64,000 nt of DNA from contig NC_092679.1 in the NCBI RefSeq assembly GCF_964355755.1, positions 23,124,432 through 23,188,431 on the forward strand, written 5' to 3'. Made by a program: the position numbers and the translations under genes. Positions 25,383 through 37,170 of this stretch are shown in pieces. How positions within the stretch are numbered: position 1 is the first letter of the stretch; every line of letters starts with the position of its first letter. The notes beneath the pieces were generated by a model. It did no database searches. It saw only the letters and a list, made by a program, of their open reading frames with translations, and had not been told where the DNA came from. The DNA is from Antedon mediterranea. Taxonomy: Eukaryota; Echinodermata; Crinoidea; Comatulida; Antedonidae.

Positions 25383-26678
25383 CAGTTTAAAAACATCCAT
25401 TTGCATGTAGGAATTTAACCAGAACCAACTAAGTAGAGAACACAACATTTAGCAGACAATTAATTCTGTTAAAATAATATCTATTATTAACAAATTGAAT
25501 ATAACAATTTTCGTTTCGGTTAAAAATGTGAAAAATCAAAATAACCTGCTAACGGACAGGTATCGCAAACAAATTGATATTTTTGTTTGGCTTTGGTGAT
25601 TTGCATTGCGAAGGGAGAAAATGGAAAAACCAACAATTTTCTGCAAAAATACTGGTCTGCAAAAAATTTTATTTAATAAGTTTTTGAATACAAAGCATTG
25701 ATAGCGTATGTACTACCATGCATTTAATAGTCCAGGGTATTTTTTAGTAGCCAAATTATAAACACGTCATCAAGACAAATTTCGTTCTCTTCAAGTTACG
25801 ACTAAAAAAACTTATCAAAACACTATTTTCGTACCAACTGTACCAGGTATAAATTAAAAGAGTCCAAGCTTAAAGTTAATTTACATTTAATTACTAAATT
25901 AGTTTGATGGTGTTGCAGAAAAAAACCCTTCCTTCTGCACATCCTCTTAGCCCTGACCTAGTGACTCCATCCTAAAAAACATCCAGTAAAAGATGACATT
26001 GAATGCACTGAAATCTGTCACCACCCATGTAAATCCTAAGCCTAAAGAGTTATGTTATGTAAATTTGTGTCTTAGCGACTCTTTGAGGGTATAAAAGTAC
26101 CCATCAATGATCCTAATAAAGACATCAAAATAGATAGCTTAAAAGGATTTATCTTGAGAGATTAAAACAATGTTTATTTAATTAAATGTAAACAGTAGAG
26201 TCTAAGGCAAATATTTATACTTTTATGATTTTAAGGGTTTCACAATTTGATGGAAAACATCCATAGACCTGCTATACCACTCATTAAGAAAATGTTTTTT
26301 ATTTTTTTAGAAAAAAATTAATTATTTTAAATTTATATTAGGCCCTAAATTTATTTAATACTTTTTTAAACATTTTTTTTTCTAATGGCAATATGAAACG
26401 AAAATAAAAAATATTCAATGTTCAATTAAATAGACCATTCCCTGGGTACATATGATATTACAATATTTTTTGTTGAATTAAGTACTATATGGAGTGCACC
26501 GTCTTAATTTTAAAGAGCTTTGCCAGCACTGACCGTTGTTTGAGGGCAGCAGATGTAAAACAATGAACTGTAGGCATACAAAATTATAAATAACTTTAAA
26601 ATTGACCTGGTTTAAAAAAATGGAAGAAATAAAAAAAACCAATGACTTATCTGAGGATATCCTTAAACGTCCTGTTTT

Positions 26679-26913
26679 ATGCAAATAAGCTTAATCATGA
26701 TTTATGCAAATATCAGACTAGATATGTTTTTAATGTAAATAGGCTTATTTAATCTTGTGTTATGCAAATAAGCTATACACACATGTTTCATGCAAATTGG
26801 AAATAGGCTAAATACAACGCTTGCTCAAATTAAAGCTAAATATATGTTGTTGATGCAAATAAGCTTAATAATGTTTATGCAAATATATGCTATAATACAT
26901 GGTTTATGCAAAT
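26679..26913. repeat. Degenerate array of TTTATGCAAATAAGCTT units
   Basis: Seven exact ATGCAAAT octamers start at 26,679, 26,704, 26,762, 26,790, 26,853, 26,877 and 26,906, most inside TTTATGCAAATAAGCTT; a variant AATGTAAATAGGCTTA sits near 26,733. Spacings are 24-63 bp, several close to 24-29. ATGCAAAT is the consensus site of POU-domain (Oct) proteins, but the pattern is explained equally well by a decayed tandem repeat. Confidence 0.8.
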
Positions 26914-27360
26914 AAGCTTTTCATGTTCAATTTAAGTAAATATTATTAGTTTAAACGTGAAAAAATGTACATGGTACGAAATTAGGGTTAGGTTGTGCTA
27001 TAATTATTAATAATCTATTCCAGACCATTAAACAATTTTAATTAGGTTGACATGATTATGTCATTCATTCATGTTACAAATGTGGATAGCAGAAATGTTA
27101 TCAATTAATATAATATGCCACAAGATTGATCAGATAAGGATATCTTAAAACCACCACACAAAGATAGCAATCAGATAATTAATAGGTTAGTAGGTTGGTT
27201 ACAAAATTGTTTTACTGGATTCAAAGAATTCAAAGTGAAAGGTATATTGGAAGATTAAAAGTGGGATGTCTCTTTATGCTCTTATGGTCAGTAACACTGT
27301 AATAAATACAAGAATGTGATTGGTCAAATGGCATCACATGATAACCCCAAAGTGCAGTGC

Positions 27361-27426
27361 GGACGGGTGGTTTTAGCTTAGCATAGATACAGATTCTACG
27401 TGGGACAAGCTATGTGGTTTTCTACT
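27361..27426. repeat. Fragment of a dispersed repeat shared with 58,461
   Basis: ATAGATACAGATTCTACG and TGGGACAAGC followed by GGTTTTCTAC match the segment at 58,461-58,532, with GGAC[G/A]GG[T/C]GG upstream of both. The family is unknown. Confidence 0.7.
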
Positions 27427-28544
27427 TACTGTTACTGCTCGTCTGTGTAAACTGGTCTTAACTATCCATTTTGAGATTTAAAAAAAAAATAATCTTTAAT
27501 ATCAAAGTCTTGTTCATGAAAGTGTATTTTGCAATTATTTAAGTTCGTTTCCATTTGTATTCTGTAAACAAATCACACTTTAGTACCAGAACACTGAATC
27601 TGACATCATCCAACCACATGCTATGAAAAATATGTCATTCACCCTAAACTAACAGACAAATTATCTCTAATGTTTCTTCCAGAAAGGCGATAATGACCTA
27701 GTATTGCATATAAATATGTAATTAATTTGTAAATTAAATTAAAATGGAATTAAATTAGCAAATAAAGTGAAAGAAGAAGCCATATAAGATAGTGTAAAGG
27801 AAATTAATATGGAAGGTTATTAAACCAAAAGGCGTTGACACTAATGAATCACTGAAGAGAATGATGGTGAAATAGAGCCAGATTCAGTTTAATGATGGAC
27901 ATTTTGGCTCAGATGAAAGAAGTTTACAAAGTTTCAATAGTCATGTGACAACTATTAAGAAGCTTTTGATTTGGTGAAATTATGCACTACATCATTCATC
28001 CAGCTCTGTAAAAATCGATTTCAATTTGTTTGCCACAATCAACGATAACTAATGCAATCTAATACTATGATACTAAGAGCAATAATATCGTGATGATACA
28101 ACGATTATATTATTTTAATCGATTATAACGTCATTTGATTGGATTTAAAAAAAATCATTCTTATCAATGACAACATAAATGGTTATCCTTTATTTCTAGA
28201 AAGAATTTTTTTAAAAATTTCTTTGTTTATTGTAAGAAAAGTGTATGTTTATCTAGTTATTGCCAATCGTCATCATCCTAGTGTGTAGCAGCATTAAGAC
28301 ATAGTTACCCATTGATGCTACCTATGTGTGATCAGTCAGTCAAACATCTACACTATTGGATGCAATCATTCATAAATTAAATTAAACGTTGCTAGAATTA
28401 GATTTTAATTGGTTTTTATTTTCTGAATGGAACCCCTGAAGATTAGAGAATTTCAGACTAAACAATTTGATTGATAAACGAATGTCATCGATGAATAAAG
28501 GAATAGTCTTTAAATATACATAGGATCAGAACATCTTTACGTAC

Positions 28545-28775
28545 TGAATTAGGAAGGGTCTGAAGTATCAAGAGGCCTACCACTGAGTGGCTAGGAAAGC
28601 CTTGCAGTGCCTTGTAAAGTATGATTGCACAGTGAATTAAAAAGGCTCTGAAGCAGCAAAAGGCCTACCACTGAGATGGCTAGGAAAGCCTCTACAGGGC
28701 TTTCTAAAGTATCTTAGACTGTGTATTAATCTGTAGCATTGAGTATCCACTGAGCGTCTAGGAAAGCCTACGTCC
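28545..28775. repeat. ~100-bp degenerate tandem repeat, 2-3 copies
   Basis: GGCCTACCACTGAG and GGCTAGGAAAGCCT recur near 28,573, 28,660 and (CCACTGAGCGTCTAGGAAAG) 28,748, with AAGTAT and CAGTGAATTA blocks between. Confidence 0.75.
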
Positions 28776-29282
28776 CTTCCAGCAATTTACAAAGAAAAGG
28801 AAGACCCTGTCTATTACTCACAGACTTGCATTGCAAAAATTGTCATATCACCCATGCCCCTATACAGTATTAAGTAGGTCTTGTTACCCCCTGCGTACCA
28901 CAATGACAGATCGAATACATTTTACAAGCTTAACGATGAATTCCGCAATGTAAAGTTGTCTATTACTAAAAATGTTTTTGATCGTGACTGTGATGACAAG
29001 TGAAAATGTCAATTCAATCAGTTGATTAGGTAACGATTAAGTAGTTTTTAAAACGACTTATAAAATGACAGTAGTTTAGAAAAGCTATATTTAAGTAGGC
29101 TAAATGGTTTATTTACTTTTACTGTACTTTTCAAGTGTGTTTACACTGTATGTGTAAAAAAAAATATTTAAATTGATATCATAATATCTCCTTATTTTCT
29201 ATTTTTCTTTATCTTATTTTAATAATAGTACATAAATTTACTTTTTTATGGTTTATATATTAGTATTCGGTAATTATTATTA

Positions 29283-29476
29283 GTATTCAGGTGACATGAC
29301 TCCTATTAAGGGGACACTTTTCCATGAAATGATCGAGATGAGGGGACACTTTTCCATGAAATGATCGAGATGAAAGTTATGTTTTTAACGCATCAGCAAA
29401 CCGTTATTTAGGGGACACTAAGGGGACACATTTTTAGATCCCGAAGGTGTCCTCTTAATAGGAGTTCTACTGAATA
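29283..29476. mobile_element. MITE, family 4, with an internal 32-bp tandem duplication
   Basis: Left end GTATTCAGGTGACATGACTC then CTATTAAGGGGACAC is mirrored by GGTGTCCTCTTAATAGGAG then TTCTACTGAATAC at the right. Internally a 32-bp segment containing GGGGACACTTTTCCATGAAA occurs twice in direct tandem (about 29,309-29,372). Related single termini are seen at 22,730-22,760 and 59,015-59,043. Confidence 0.75.
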
Positions 29477-29534
29477 CAACATTCTCCTTTCCAATTCACT
29501 ACTATTATAGTATGATTTTTTCAGGTTTTTCATT

Positions 29535-29680
29535 TTAATTCTCTTTCATTAAACACCAGCTACAGGGTTATCAGTTAAATTGTGCATTTTTATAGACCCC
29601 AATTGTAATTTTCTTTTCATTAAACCCTCCATGGGTTACCAGTTAAAATGGGCATTTTGCAGATCTCTAATTTCATTTGG
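29535..29680. repeat. Two-copy ~75-bp direct repeat
   Basis: TTCTCTTTCATTAAACACC / TTTTCTTTTCATTAAACCC, GGGTTA[T/C]CAGTTAAA and GCATTTT.[TA]AGA occur in the same order twice, with about 80% identity by eye. Confidence 0.75.
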
Positions 29681-30081
29681 TTTTATAAAAAAAAAATTGC
29701 CATGTTGACAACTTAATTCCTTCCTTTAGGCGCCAATTATAAGCATATCCCTTTACGATAAGACACAATTTACATCTGTAACCATAAAGTAAAATACCAT
29801 AAAGCCAGGACGGAGGTGAACCCAGGCAGTGAAAGTTCATTAGATGGACATAAATTTATTGAATTTTATATTCAAATTTTTTGTCAGAAATTTTTAGGGC
29901 AGTGTCCATTATTTTATAGTGAACAAACTTTTAAAAGTGCGGCAAAAAATAAACCTGTAAAACAGTCACACACCTGTATCGCCCACTAAAGTAAAATCAA
30001 CCACTAATGTAACATTAACCACTATAACAACAAACAACCACTGAATGTGTAACCACTAATGTAACATAAGTGGTTGATTTT

Positions 30082-30995
30082 GGGCCTGTTTCTGCTGAGC
30101 AGAAATAATCGATTATTAACCGTTTATTTTTTTAATCGATTATTTTTGGGCAACAGAAACAGCGCAAAATAAAATAACCAATTAAAAATAACCGATTAAA
30201 AACACTCAATCCATTGCGTGTTTTAATCGATTATTTCTTGTTTTAACCGATTATTGCGGAGCAGTTTTGAGCTGCAACACAAATAGCGATTATTGACCTC
30301 ACTTTGACCTCTAGAGTATGACAAACTTATTCACGTCACAAAGCATGCTGTTTATTTGCGCGATATCGACGACGATCAGCAAAACCATGATCGCGATGTA
30401 GACCGAATAACAATCAAATGTTAAACATTTGATTTTTATTATTTTGTGGGGAAGAATTATACCGAGAGACTCCAGGATGATCCCAGGATTCTGTGTTACA
30501 AGTACACCCGTTACATACCATCACCAGTCCAGGCTAACGATGTTTTACATGTCATTTTTTAGGCCTGTTGTCTGTTGACTTGTTTCGGTAGAAATATATA
30601 GCATATGCCTAGCAGGCCGAAGGTAGAACCAACGAACGGCGAAACGAACTTTTTTCGCCGACGTGTCCTTATTAATATAACATCATTATTCTGTTGTATG
30701 TGGTACGGTAGTAGGCCTAGATGTTTATTTTACAAATAATATAGCTTTATGTAAGAGTAATTTTTAATCCTACATGTGAGAGTTTTAGGCAGCGATAGGA
30801 TGTAAACAAACCAACTCTCATCGGCCTTTCATAACTTGAACTGCGCTGTGGGAGAATGATGACGTGATTTTAAAAACCGATTACCTGAATAACCGATTAA
30901 AGTCGTAGCAATTTTCAATTGCAACGCGACTATTTTTGTGGTTTGCGGTGACTGGAAAAAATCGATTATTTTCCTTTTTTCAGCAGAAACAGACC
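30082..30995. mobile_element. 914-bp non-autonomous DNA element rich in ATCGATTA motifs
   Basis: The ends GGGCCTGTTTCTGCTGAGCA and TTTTTTCAGCAGAAACAGAC are inverted repeats, each followed inward by AATCGATTATT. ATCGATTA occurs at least four times and ACCGATTA several more, all near the two ends. The middle (about 30,300-30,850) is less AT-rich and encodes nothing recognisable. Three bases TTT flank both ends, but no secure target duplication is visible. Confidence 0.65.
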
Positions 30996-31152
30996 CTTTG
31001 TTCCGGTTAATGTTGCATTACGGAAGGATTTGTATCTTTACAATAACGAAATATGTCACAAATATGTTTTCGTTTTTGTAGTGAAATCTGTTTCACACGG
31101 AAACGAATTAGGATGCAGTTCAAATATGAAGGCGGGAAATTCGAACCCACTG

Positions 31153-31176
31153 TAGGCTAGGCTAGGCTAGGCTGGT
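31153..31176. repeat. Short TAGGC repeat
   Basis: TAGGCTAGGCTAGGCTAGGC is a four- to five-unit pentanucleotide repeat in a GC-richer patch. Confidence 0.85.
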
Positions 31177-32407
31177 AGGCAGCGGGCCGAGATCTAGCAT
31201 GAAATAGAGCAAGAACTTTTAAAACTGCTTTTAATTTTGTCAAATTTGATAGAATTTGCAGCATTTTTCCTGCGGTACATGACTGCTGATATTTCAATGC
31301 GCTTTATGAATATGAAAAGGGGACCAAAAGTATGATATATCTGTTTTAACCATTAAGTTTGCGAAAGTTCTATTTTAGTGGTCGATTGTTACGTGCTGGT
31401 GGGACAACCCACTCCCCCAAATAAACAACTTTTACCTGTTATAAGCAGTACAGACCGACATGCTAAATGCAAGACATACTGTTTCCAAATAAAGGTTATT
31501 AAATTATAGCATCCCTTTCAAACAGTTAGTTTAAAGTATGATACATTTGATTATAATTCAATAATGTTTTATCATTGTTTAACTGTTACTCTTTGATTGA
31601 TATATGTGTCTGCGTTCAATAAATAAGTAAACCAATCTAAATTTAACATTTCCTCTTGCCCTGCGTTATGTGATGACACGTATATCCACGTGGAACTTTG
31701 CGTTTATTCAAGGTTATTCATAACAGCTGAAAATAACTATATTTGTTTTGTGTAAAAATATACCTATTTTGTACAGCAAATTAAATGGACAAACGTCATA
31801 GAAACATAAGCAACAACCAACATAAAAACTTTATTTATAGACTAATTTATAGTTTAAAGCTTATTAAATGGCTCCAGCTCAATGGCTTGAGCAGACAACA
31901 AAAAGGCTAATTAGTATCAATCCACAAAGACAGGGGTTGAGATGGACCATCACAACGGGGTAATCCTTAGTACTGTAATATGAAGGAACATCACAGCATC
32001 TACAATTCCTGATACTACCGTAATGCTAAACTCACCAGAGAGGGTATTATGACGGTTTCTCAAGTTGACCATGTACCAAACAAAAAAATGTATACATTTT
32101 CCCTTAAAATGAATTTCATTTTTAGTAAACTAACCTCTTAAATCTACAAATGAAAGATACAGAAAAAATGTATGACGTTTTCTAGACATCATTGAATTCC
32201 CTAGAAAATCACATAACTCTAGTACTTCACCTGACCCTGTCTTGATGATATCATATTTGTTTGTACATGTTAAAGTTATATTTTTTAAATTCCTTTGGGC
32301 TTATAGTACTGGTAACCTGTATAAACACCACATCAAATACATTTTTATATGAATCATACAAAATATTATATCACAGTAAAGAATACAACAGATGTTACAA
32401 CAACAAC

Positions 32408-32603
32408 AACTTTAAAGTTGTCAAGGTCTACACTAAGATTAGAAATAAAAAGATACTTTATTTGTATCAAGAGTAGTTGAGGATTGGAACTCACTTCTGA
32501 AAAGTTTTTGTTTGCAAGCTCCTTCCATAGATTAAAATCTAGTTTAAACAACAACTGGTCTGATAAAAAAAAATTTAGCCCATATACAAATGAAGAGTTC
32601 TAA
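32408..32603 (+). pseudogene. C-terminal reverse-transcriptase remnant of a non-LTR retrotransposon
   Basis: Read with one frameshift, the stretch gives RLEIKRYF, then RVVEDWNSLL near 32,470-32,499, then FASSFHRLKSSLNNNW and a stop TAA at 32,601. The R[V/I]V.DWN.LP block followed by [S/N]F...L is the known extreme C-terminus of Jockey/RTE/CR1-type ORF2 proteins. An in-frame stop and a frameshift show it is dead. The sequence upstream is too decayed to recognise as RT. Confidence 0.7.
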
Positions 32604-35600
32604 AGAATGAGCAGAAAGGACACATGAGCAAGGATAAGTTCTCAAAGATAAGTCCAAAAACAAATTTAACAAATTCTTCTATACAGTCACAAATTATATA
32701 AACATTGTTTAGTGCAATATTCTGTGTCAAGATTTATAGAAATCTATCTATCTATATTAAATATAAACATCAGTTTTGACACTTTTTAGAAACTCAGTAA
32801 AATCAGGAGGAGTATTGTACAAGAGTAAAAGTATAGTAGGAAGAATTCTATTGAAAAAGTTATCATAAGGGAAGATACAAAAAATAATTTTTGGAGAAAT
32901 TCTATAGAAAAGTTAACGTTAGCAAGATTTTAGAAAAACATCTACAGTTAAAATTAGAGGGATCTATAGTAGGAAAGGGTTTTAGCAGAACCTGTCAACA
33001 TACATGAGAAAGCACAAACAAACCCCCTACATTTGACAGTTAGAACACTAACAGACATACTCCTTTTTTCCCCCTTCCTCATAAAGGTCAAAGTGCAATA
33101 TAAGGTCGCATTACAGCTGAATAATTAAATAAAACGAGTCCCACAGGTAGCAGACAAATGTGAACAGTTGAAAGAATTGGTCATAATAACCTTACACATT
33201 ACACAAACTAATCAATTTGAATAAACACACGGTTGTTGTGAGTGGAGATAAGAAGCATGTCTGTCACAAACTATCAACATCATTTTTTTTTTATAAATGC
33301 AATATTACATAATGTGATTTAACACATTCGAATAAACTTAAGAGAAATAATAATTATGAATAATAAATACATCCCCGCTGTATTATTAAAACTTCTTTCC
33401 CAATGGAGACCCGCTTTGTTTGAACCAGACAAACAAAGAAACAAAAAAATATTTATTACATAGCGTGGGCTGTTTAAATTTTGTAGGAAAAAATGAAAGA
33501 TAAATACTTTAGCTCAGATATTTTTTGGAACTTGTGCAACTACCACCGACAATAGTGAGTTTTTAGAAATGTAGACAGAGGTGATGACAATTTAACAGAA
33601 TGAGACAGTTATAGAATATCTCCTCTGTCTACCTTCTTGTCAAAGATTTATTAGTTTACAAACTATGAGATGGGATAAAGATATCAGAAGAACAAATTTT
33701 ATGAAAATATTTGCAAACTCCACAAGAAGTATGTAAAAAAATTAATTCAGAATTATGAACATATTTTTGTTAAATTTTATAAAGCAAAAATATGTAAACG
33801 GACACTCAAAAGCATAATATAGAAGTTTGCCATTTTTCAGGGAAATCATGAAGAATTTTATAGAAAGTGGTCTGGACTAAGCAATTTGTTTTAATAATAT
33901 AACAAAACTGTTTTTTAAACTATTTAATGGATGTTGTGTGATGTACTGTAAGCATTTCAAATATAATGTATTAATAGAAAATATTTTTGAAATAAAGTCT
34001 CTGAAAAGGAAAAATGAACATATTTTTAGGGAAGTTCACGAAACATTGATCTGCATTGTGTTTGTAATATACTGAGTATAACACACTGCTGTGTATGTGT
34101 CAATGTAAGGGAAAACTTTCATAATCTCACTAGAAAGTGAAGATTTTACTAAACAAATGTTAGGTTAATAGTAAAAAAATGCTAAAACTTATAAATCTAA
34201 ATCTCACATTATTATGAAAGGTCTAAACAAAATGTCCTCCAATATGTCCACTGGTAATTTGACAGAAAAAAACCCAATCGTTAATTATCTTTACAAATTA
34301 AAATGGACAATGTAGAGCAAAAAAACATCCAGAATCATCGTTTCTAACAGAACAATGTCTATACACACCTGTCTAATGTGTGTGCCAAAATGAATGTTAA
34401 AAGAGCTATAACAACCAGGAATGACATCTGCAGCAAACCGTGCAGACAACATTTTAACTCGTTAGGGAATGACATACATTCGTAACCCTTGCCAAGAGTC
34501 AATCATAAACTAAATGTTTCATGAAGAAGGCTGGTTGTAGATAATGAATTGAAATCTTATGTTGCCGACTGCTGGCATCAATACCTAGACACACTGCTAC
34601 AGATATAGAAATTATAGATGAAGAATGAAGATTAGTAAAATCGGACTTTGAATAGGCCATTTTGCAATTTTAATCAAGTTATTCAGTTCAGTAAAAGAAA
34701 AAAGAAGATTATAAAACGAAATTGATTGGACTCATAAAGCGATAAAATATAATGTTATATTTAACTAAAATTTTAGTTGCTTTAAATTAGTTTTTTCATG
34801 TAAATATTTTTTTTTCTATCCAATTTTTGACAATATAAATATCGACATAAATACAAAAAACATTCAGGGGGACAAAAATATCTTTAAATGAAAGCAGTTA
34901 CTATTCCTAATCTGCTTTGATGCATTGGTTGTCAAATATATCCATGTTTGTGGGGATGGGGCAACAGGCTTACTTCAAAATGAATGACGATGACAGCTAA
35001 TTTAATTGCCAATACAATAACATTTTAGATAGCATATATTAAATGAAAATAAATTACAATTGTTAGAATTGAATTCACCACCACATATACAATAAAGGGC
35101 ACCATCAATAAAATATTTTAATTAGACCAAGCGTACCTCAACCTTTTCTCCCATTGCACACACTTTCTCGATTAGACTTGAACCAAGTTTTCTTTTATAT
35201 GAAATGCCATTTGTGCCAAAATACTAATATTAAGCCAAATCGTTGTATAGAACAAAAACTCTCTCTAAATGTTTTCTAAAGTTCAATTGTTATTTTATTT
35301 CAAATCAATCAATCAATTTTTAAAGCACCATTCCAACAATCATTGTTCATGGCACCGTCAAAAAGAATGATGTCGAGTTTCTAATGTGCAATGGCTAAGT
35401 GTTCCAGAGCTTATAGCTCCAACAGTATTGAAAGTCTGATCTCCCCAGCTATATTCTCTCTATGGACAAACCATTTAAACAATTACTTATTTAATTCCAG
35501 GATACATACTGACACAAGGGGAAGAGAAATTTTCAAAATATGTCTGAATGTAACATTCTAGAATAAGATGTTTTGATTTAAGAAACCATGTATAATTAAT

Positions 35601-36536
35601 AAGACCATTCAGGAACATTCCAGTATGCTATTAATAGAAACTGTAATCATGTAATAATGAGAAGTATAAAGAATGATCTAGAACAATAGGAACATATTGT
35701 ATATAAGGGGAAGTATGACAATTGTAAGAGGGAGAAGGATTTTTGATTGAAGCATTTATTTTGAAGAAGGTTGTTGGATTAGAGGTTGAATGTTATATTG
35801 CAAAGTTATTGTGAAGCTGTTGTTTAAAGTGCTTACTGGATTGTTAAAAGTTGAAGTTGATTGAAATTAAAGCTTTGTTTTTGAGTTATTTTACAACTTT
35901 GTGGATTTTGTGTGTATACTTTTATGTCACAAGGGAGTTCCTAAAGTATTTTCAACCGCTCGGAAACATACGTGAGAGGAGTTCGTGACACTGAAACATA
36001 AAAAATAATAAGTGTAAATTGATTTTGCTTCAGGTATCTTGGTCATCATCAATACCAGAAGCAGTACAGTAGGTGGGGAAACTTGGCTGAGATGTTAAAT
36101 CCCCCGATAATATTAACTAGAATGACAGACATATTACATGATTTTTATCATCTTTAAATGAGAATTCAAGAACGGTTTAATAAATCCAATATATTTGTTT
36201 GTCTCAGTAGACTTTTACTTGGCAACATTTAAAAACCATGTATAAAAGAAAACTTAACAACATTTTTGAAAAATAGTCATTTTAAAATTGTATGGCCTTG
36301 ATGAAAAACACCTCTGCATGATTCAATAATGGAGGAAAAATAATATTTTAAAAAAAAAAGGGTTTTTACTGTTATTATTATTCTTAAAGATAAAATATTT
36401 TTGAAATAGATGTAATGTAATCCCTGATTGGCATTAAATTACTTTACATCATAATTAACAAAATTCATATACATGTGAAAGACCGCATGGGTGTTATTCA
36501 AGGATATTTTTTAATGTGAAATGTAACATTATATAA
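32604..36536. other. AT-rich DNA without recognisable genes
   Basis: Only low-complexity A/T tracts and chance frames were seen. AATCAATCAATCAATTTTTA then AAGCACC near 35,305 could be a LINE or SINE tail but is too short to call. Confidence 0.5.
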
Positions 36537-36652
36537 TACGGCTTTACCACGTTGAAACACCGGTTCTCGTCAGATCACCGAAGTTAAGCGACGTTGGGCC
36601 TAGTTAGAGCTTGGATGGGAGACCATCTGGGAATAACGGGTGCTGTATACGG
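36537..36652 (+). rRNA. 5S rRNA-like sequence (SINE head or pseudogene)
   Basis: This is the 5S-homologous part of the element above. The A-box, intermediate element and C-box of the type 1 pol III promoter are all readable, so transcription is possible. The usual 5' GYCTACGRCCA is reduced to TACGGCT, and no run of four or more T follows at the 3' end as it would in a true 5S gene. It is therefore unlikely to supply ribosomal 5S RNA. Confidence 0.7.
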
Positions 36653-36896
36653 AGCTGGGGTCCCGTTAGGCATTTGAAATCAGCACTGCTGATTCTTATG
36701 GCAGCCCCTGCATCTAGTATCTGCCTCAGACCTCTGGTCAAGGTGGGCACTGGACGAGAGAAGCCCTCGATCAATGTTAGGACCAATCAATGTGCTTTAA
36801 ACAGTCCTGGCTTTGTTTGTATCAAACCTGTTAGTGGCGGTAATTATCGCTGTTGGTTTCGATTAAATATAATAAAAATAAAAATAAAAATACCCA
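36537..36896 (+). mobile_element. 5S rRNA-derived SINE (SINE3-like) with A-rich tail
   Basis: The first ~115 bases (36,537-36,652) are unmistakably 5S rRNA: TACCACGTTGAAACACCGG, the internal promoter stretch GAAGTTAAGCGACGTTGGGC and GGATGGGAGACCATCTGGGA follow in the canonical order and spacing. The 5S part has substitutions and shortened ends compared with the ~120-nt gene, and it runs straight into ~210 bp of unrelated body and an A-rich tail of TAAAAA-type units (36,862-36,891). A 5S head, body and A-rich tail is the layout of 5S-derived SINEs transcribed by RNA polymerase III from the internal type 1 promoter (SINE3 of fish and AmnSINE1-type elements are precedents). No clear target-site duplication was seen. 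A processed 5S pseudogene beside unrelated DNA is the alternative. Confidence 0.75.
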
Positions 36897-37096
36897 ATGC
36901 TCCCTTGATATGAAAAATATAACACAAAAACACTAAGAATTGATTAAACAGTGAAAATTGTATCAAAATGCTTTGTAAATTGTAGATCATCCGCAGTCAA
37001 TAAATTCTACTACAAATATAACATTTTAAAGTTCAAATACATTTTTTTGATAAATATCAGGTTTTTCTTCAAGTGGTTTCACATCATGATAGCAGA

Positions 37097-37170
37097 AAAA
37101 CACTGAGGGGTTCCCCTTCACTGGAGTAGTCAAACACTAAGGGGTTCCCCTTCACTAGAGTAGTCAAACA
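37097..37170. repeat. 36-bp tandem duplication
   Basis: AAACACT[G/A]AGGGGTTCCCCT then TCACT[G/A]GAGTAGTC is present twice head to tail with two differences. The unit holds the palindrome AGGGGTTCCCCT. Confidence 0.9.

Larger units (their letters stand above)
22761..28544. other. AT-rich DNA with the octamer array and a hairpin
   Basis: Besides the hairpin at 25,340, the octamer array at 26,679 and the repeat fragment at 27,361, nothing is recognisable in either strand. Confidence 0.5.
29980..31403. repeat. Possible outer element around the ATCGATTA element
   Basis: CCCACTAAAGTAAAATCAAC and CACTAA near 29,980 resembles the reverse complement of TTTAGTGGTCGATTGTTACG near 31,376. This suggests the 30,082 element inserted into an older element with CCCACYA ends. 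The left end also has repeated AACCACTAATGTAACAT units. The match is imperfect and the call tentative. Confidence 0.3.

Noticed and set aside
36537-36652. Functional 5S rRNA gene
   Set aside because: Ends are altered, there is no T-run terminator, and the sequence reads through into a SINE-like body.
36604-36913. Overlapping open frames of 60 and 100 codons
   Set aside because: They lie across the 5S rRNA-derived element and follow its RNA sequence, not a protein.
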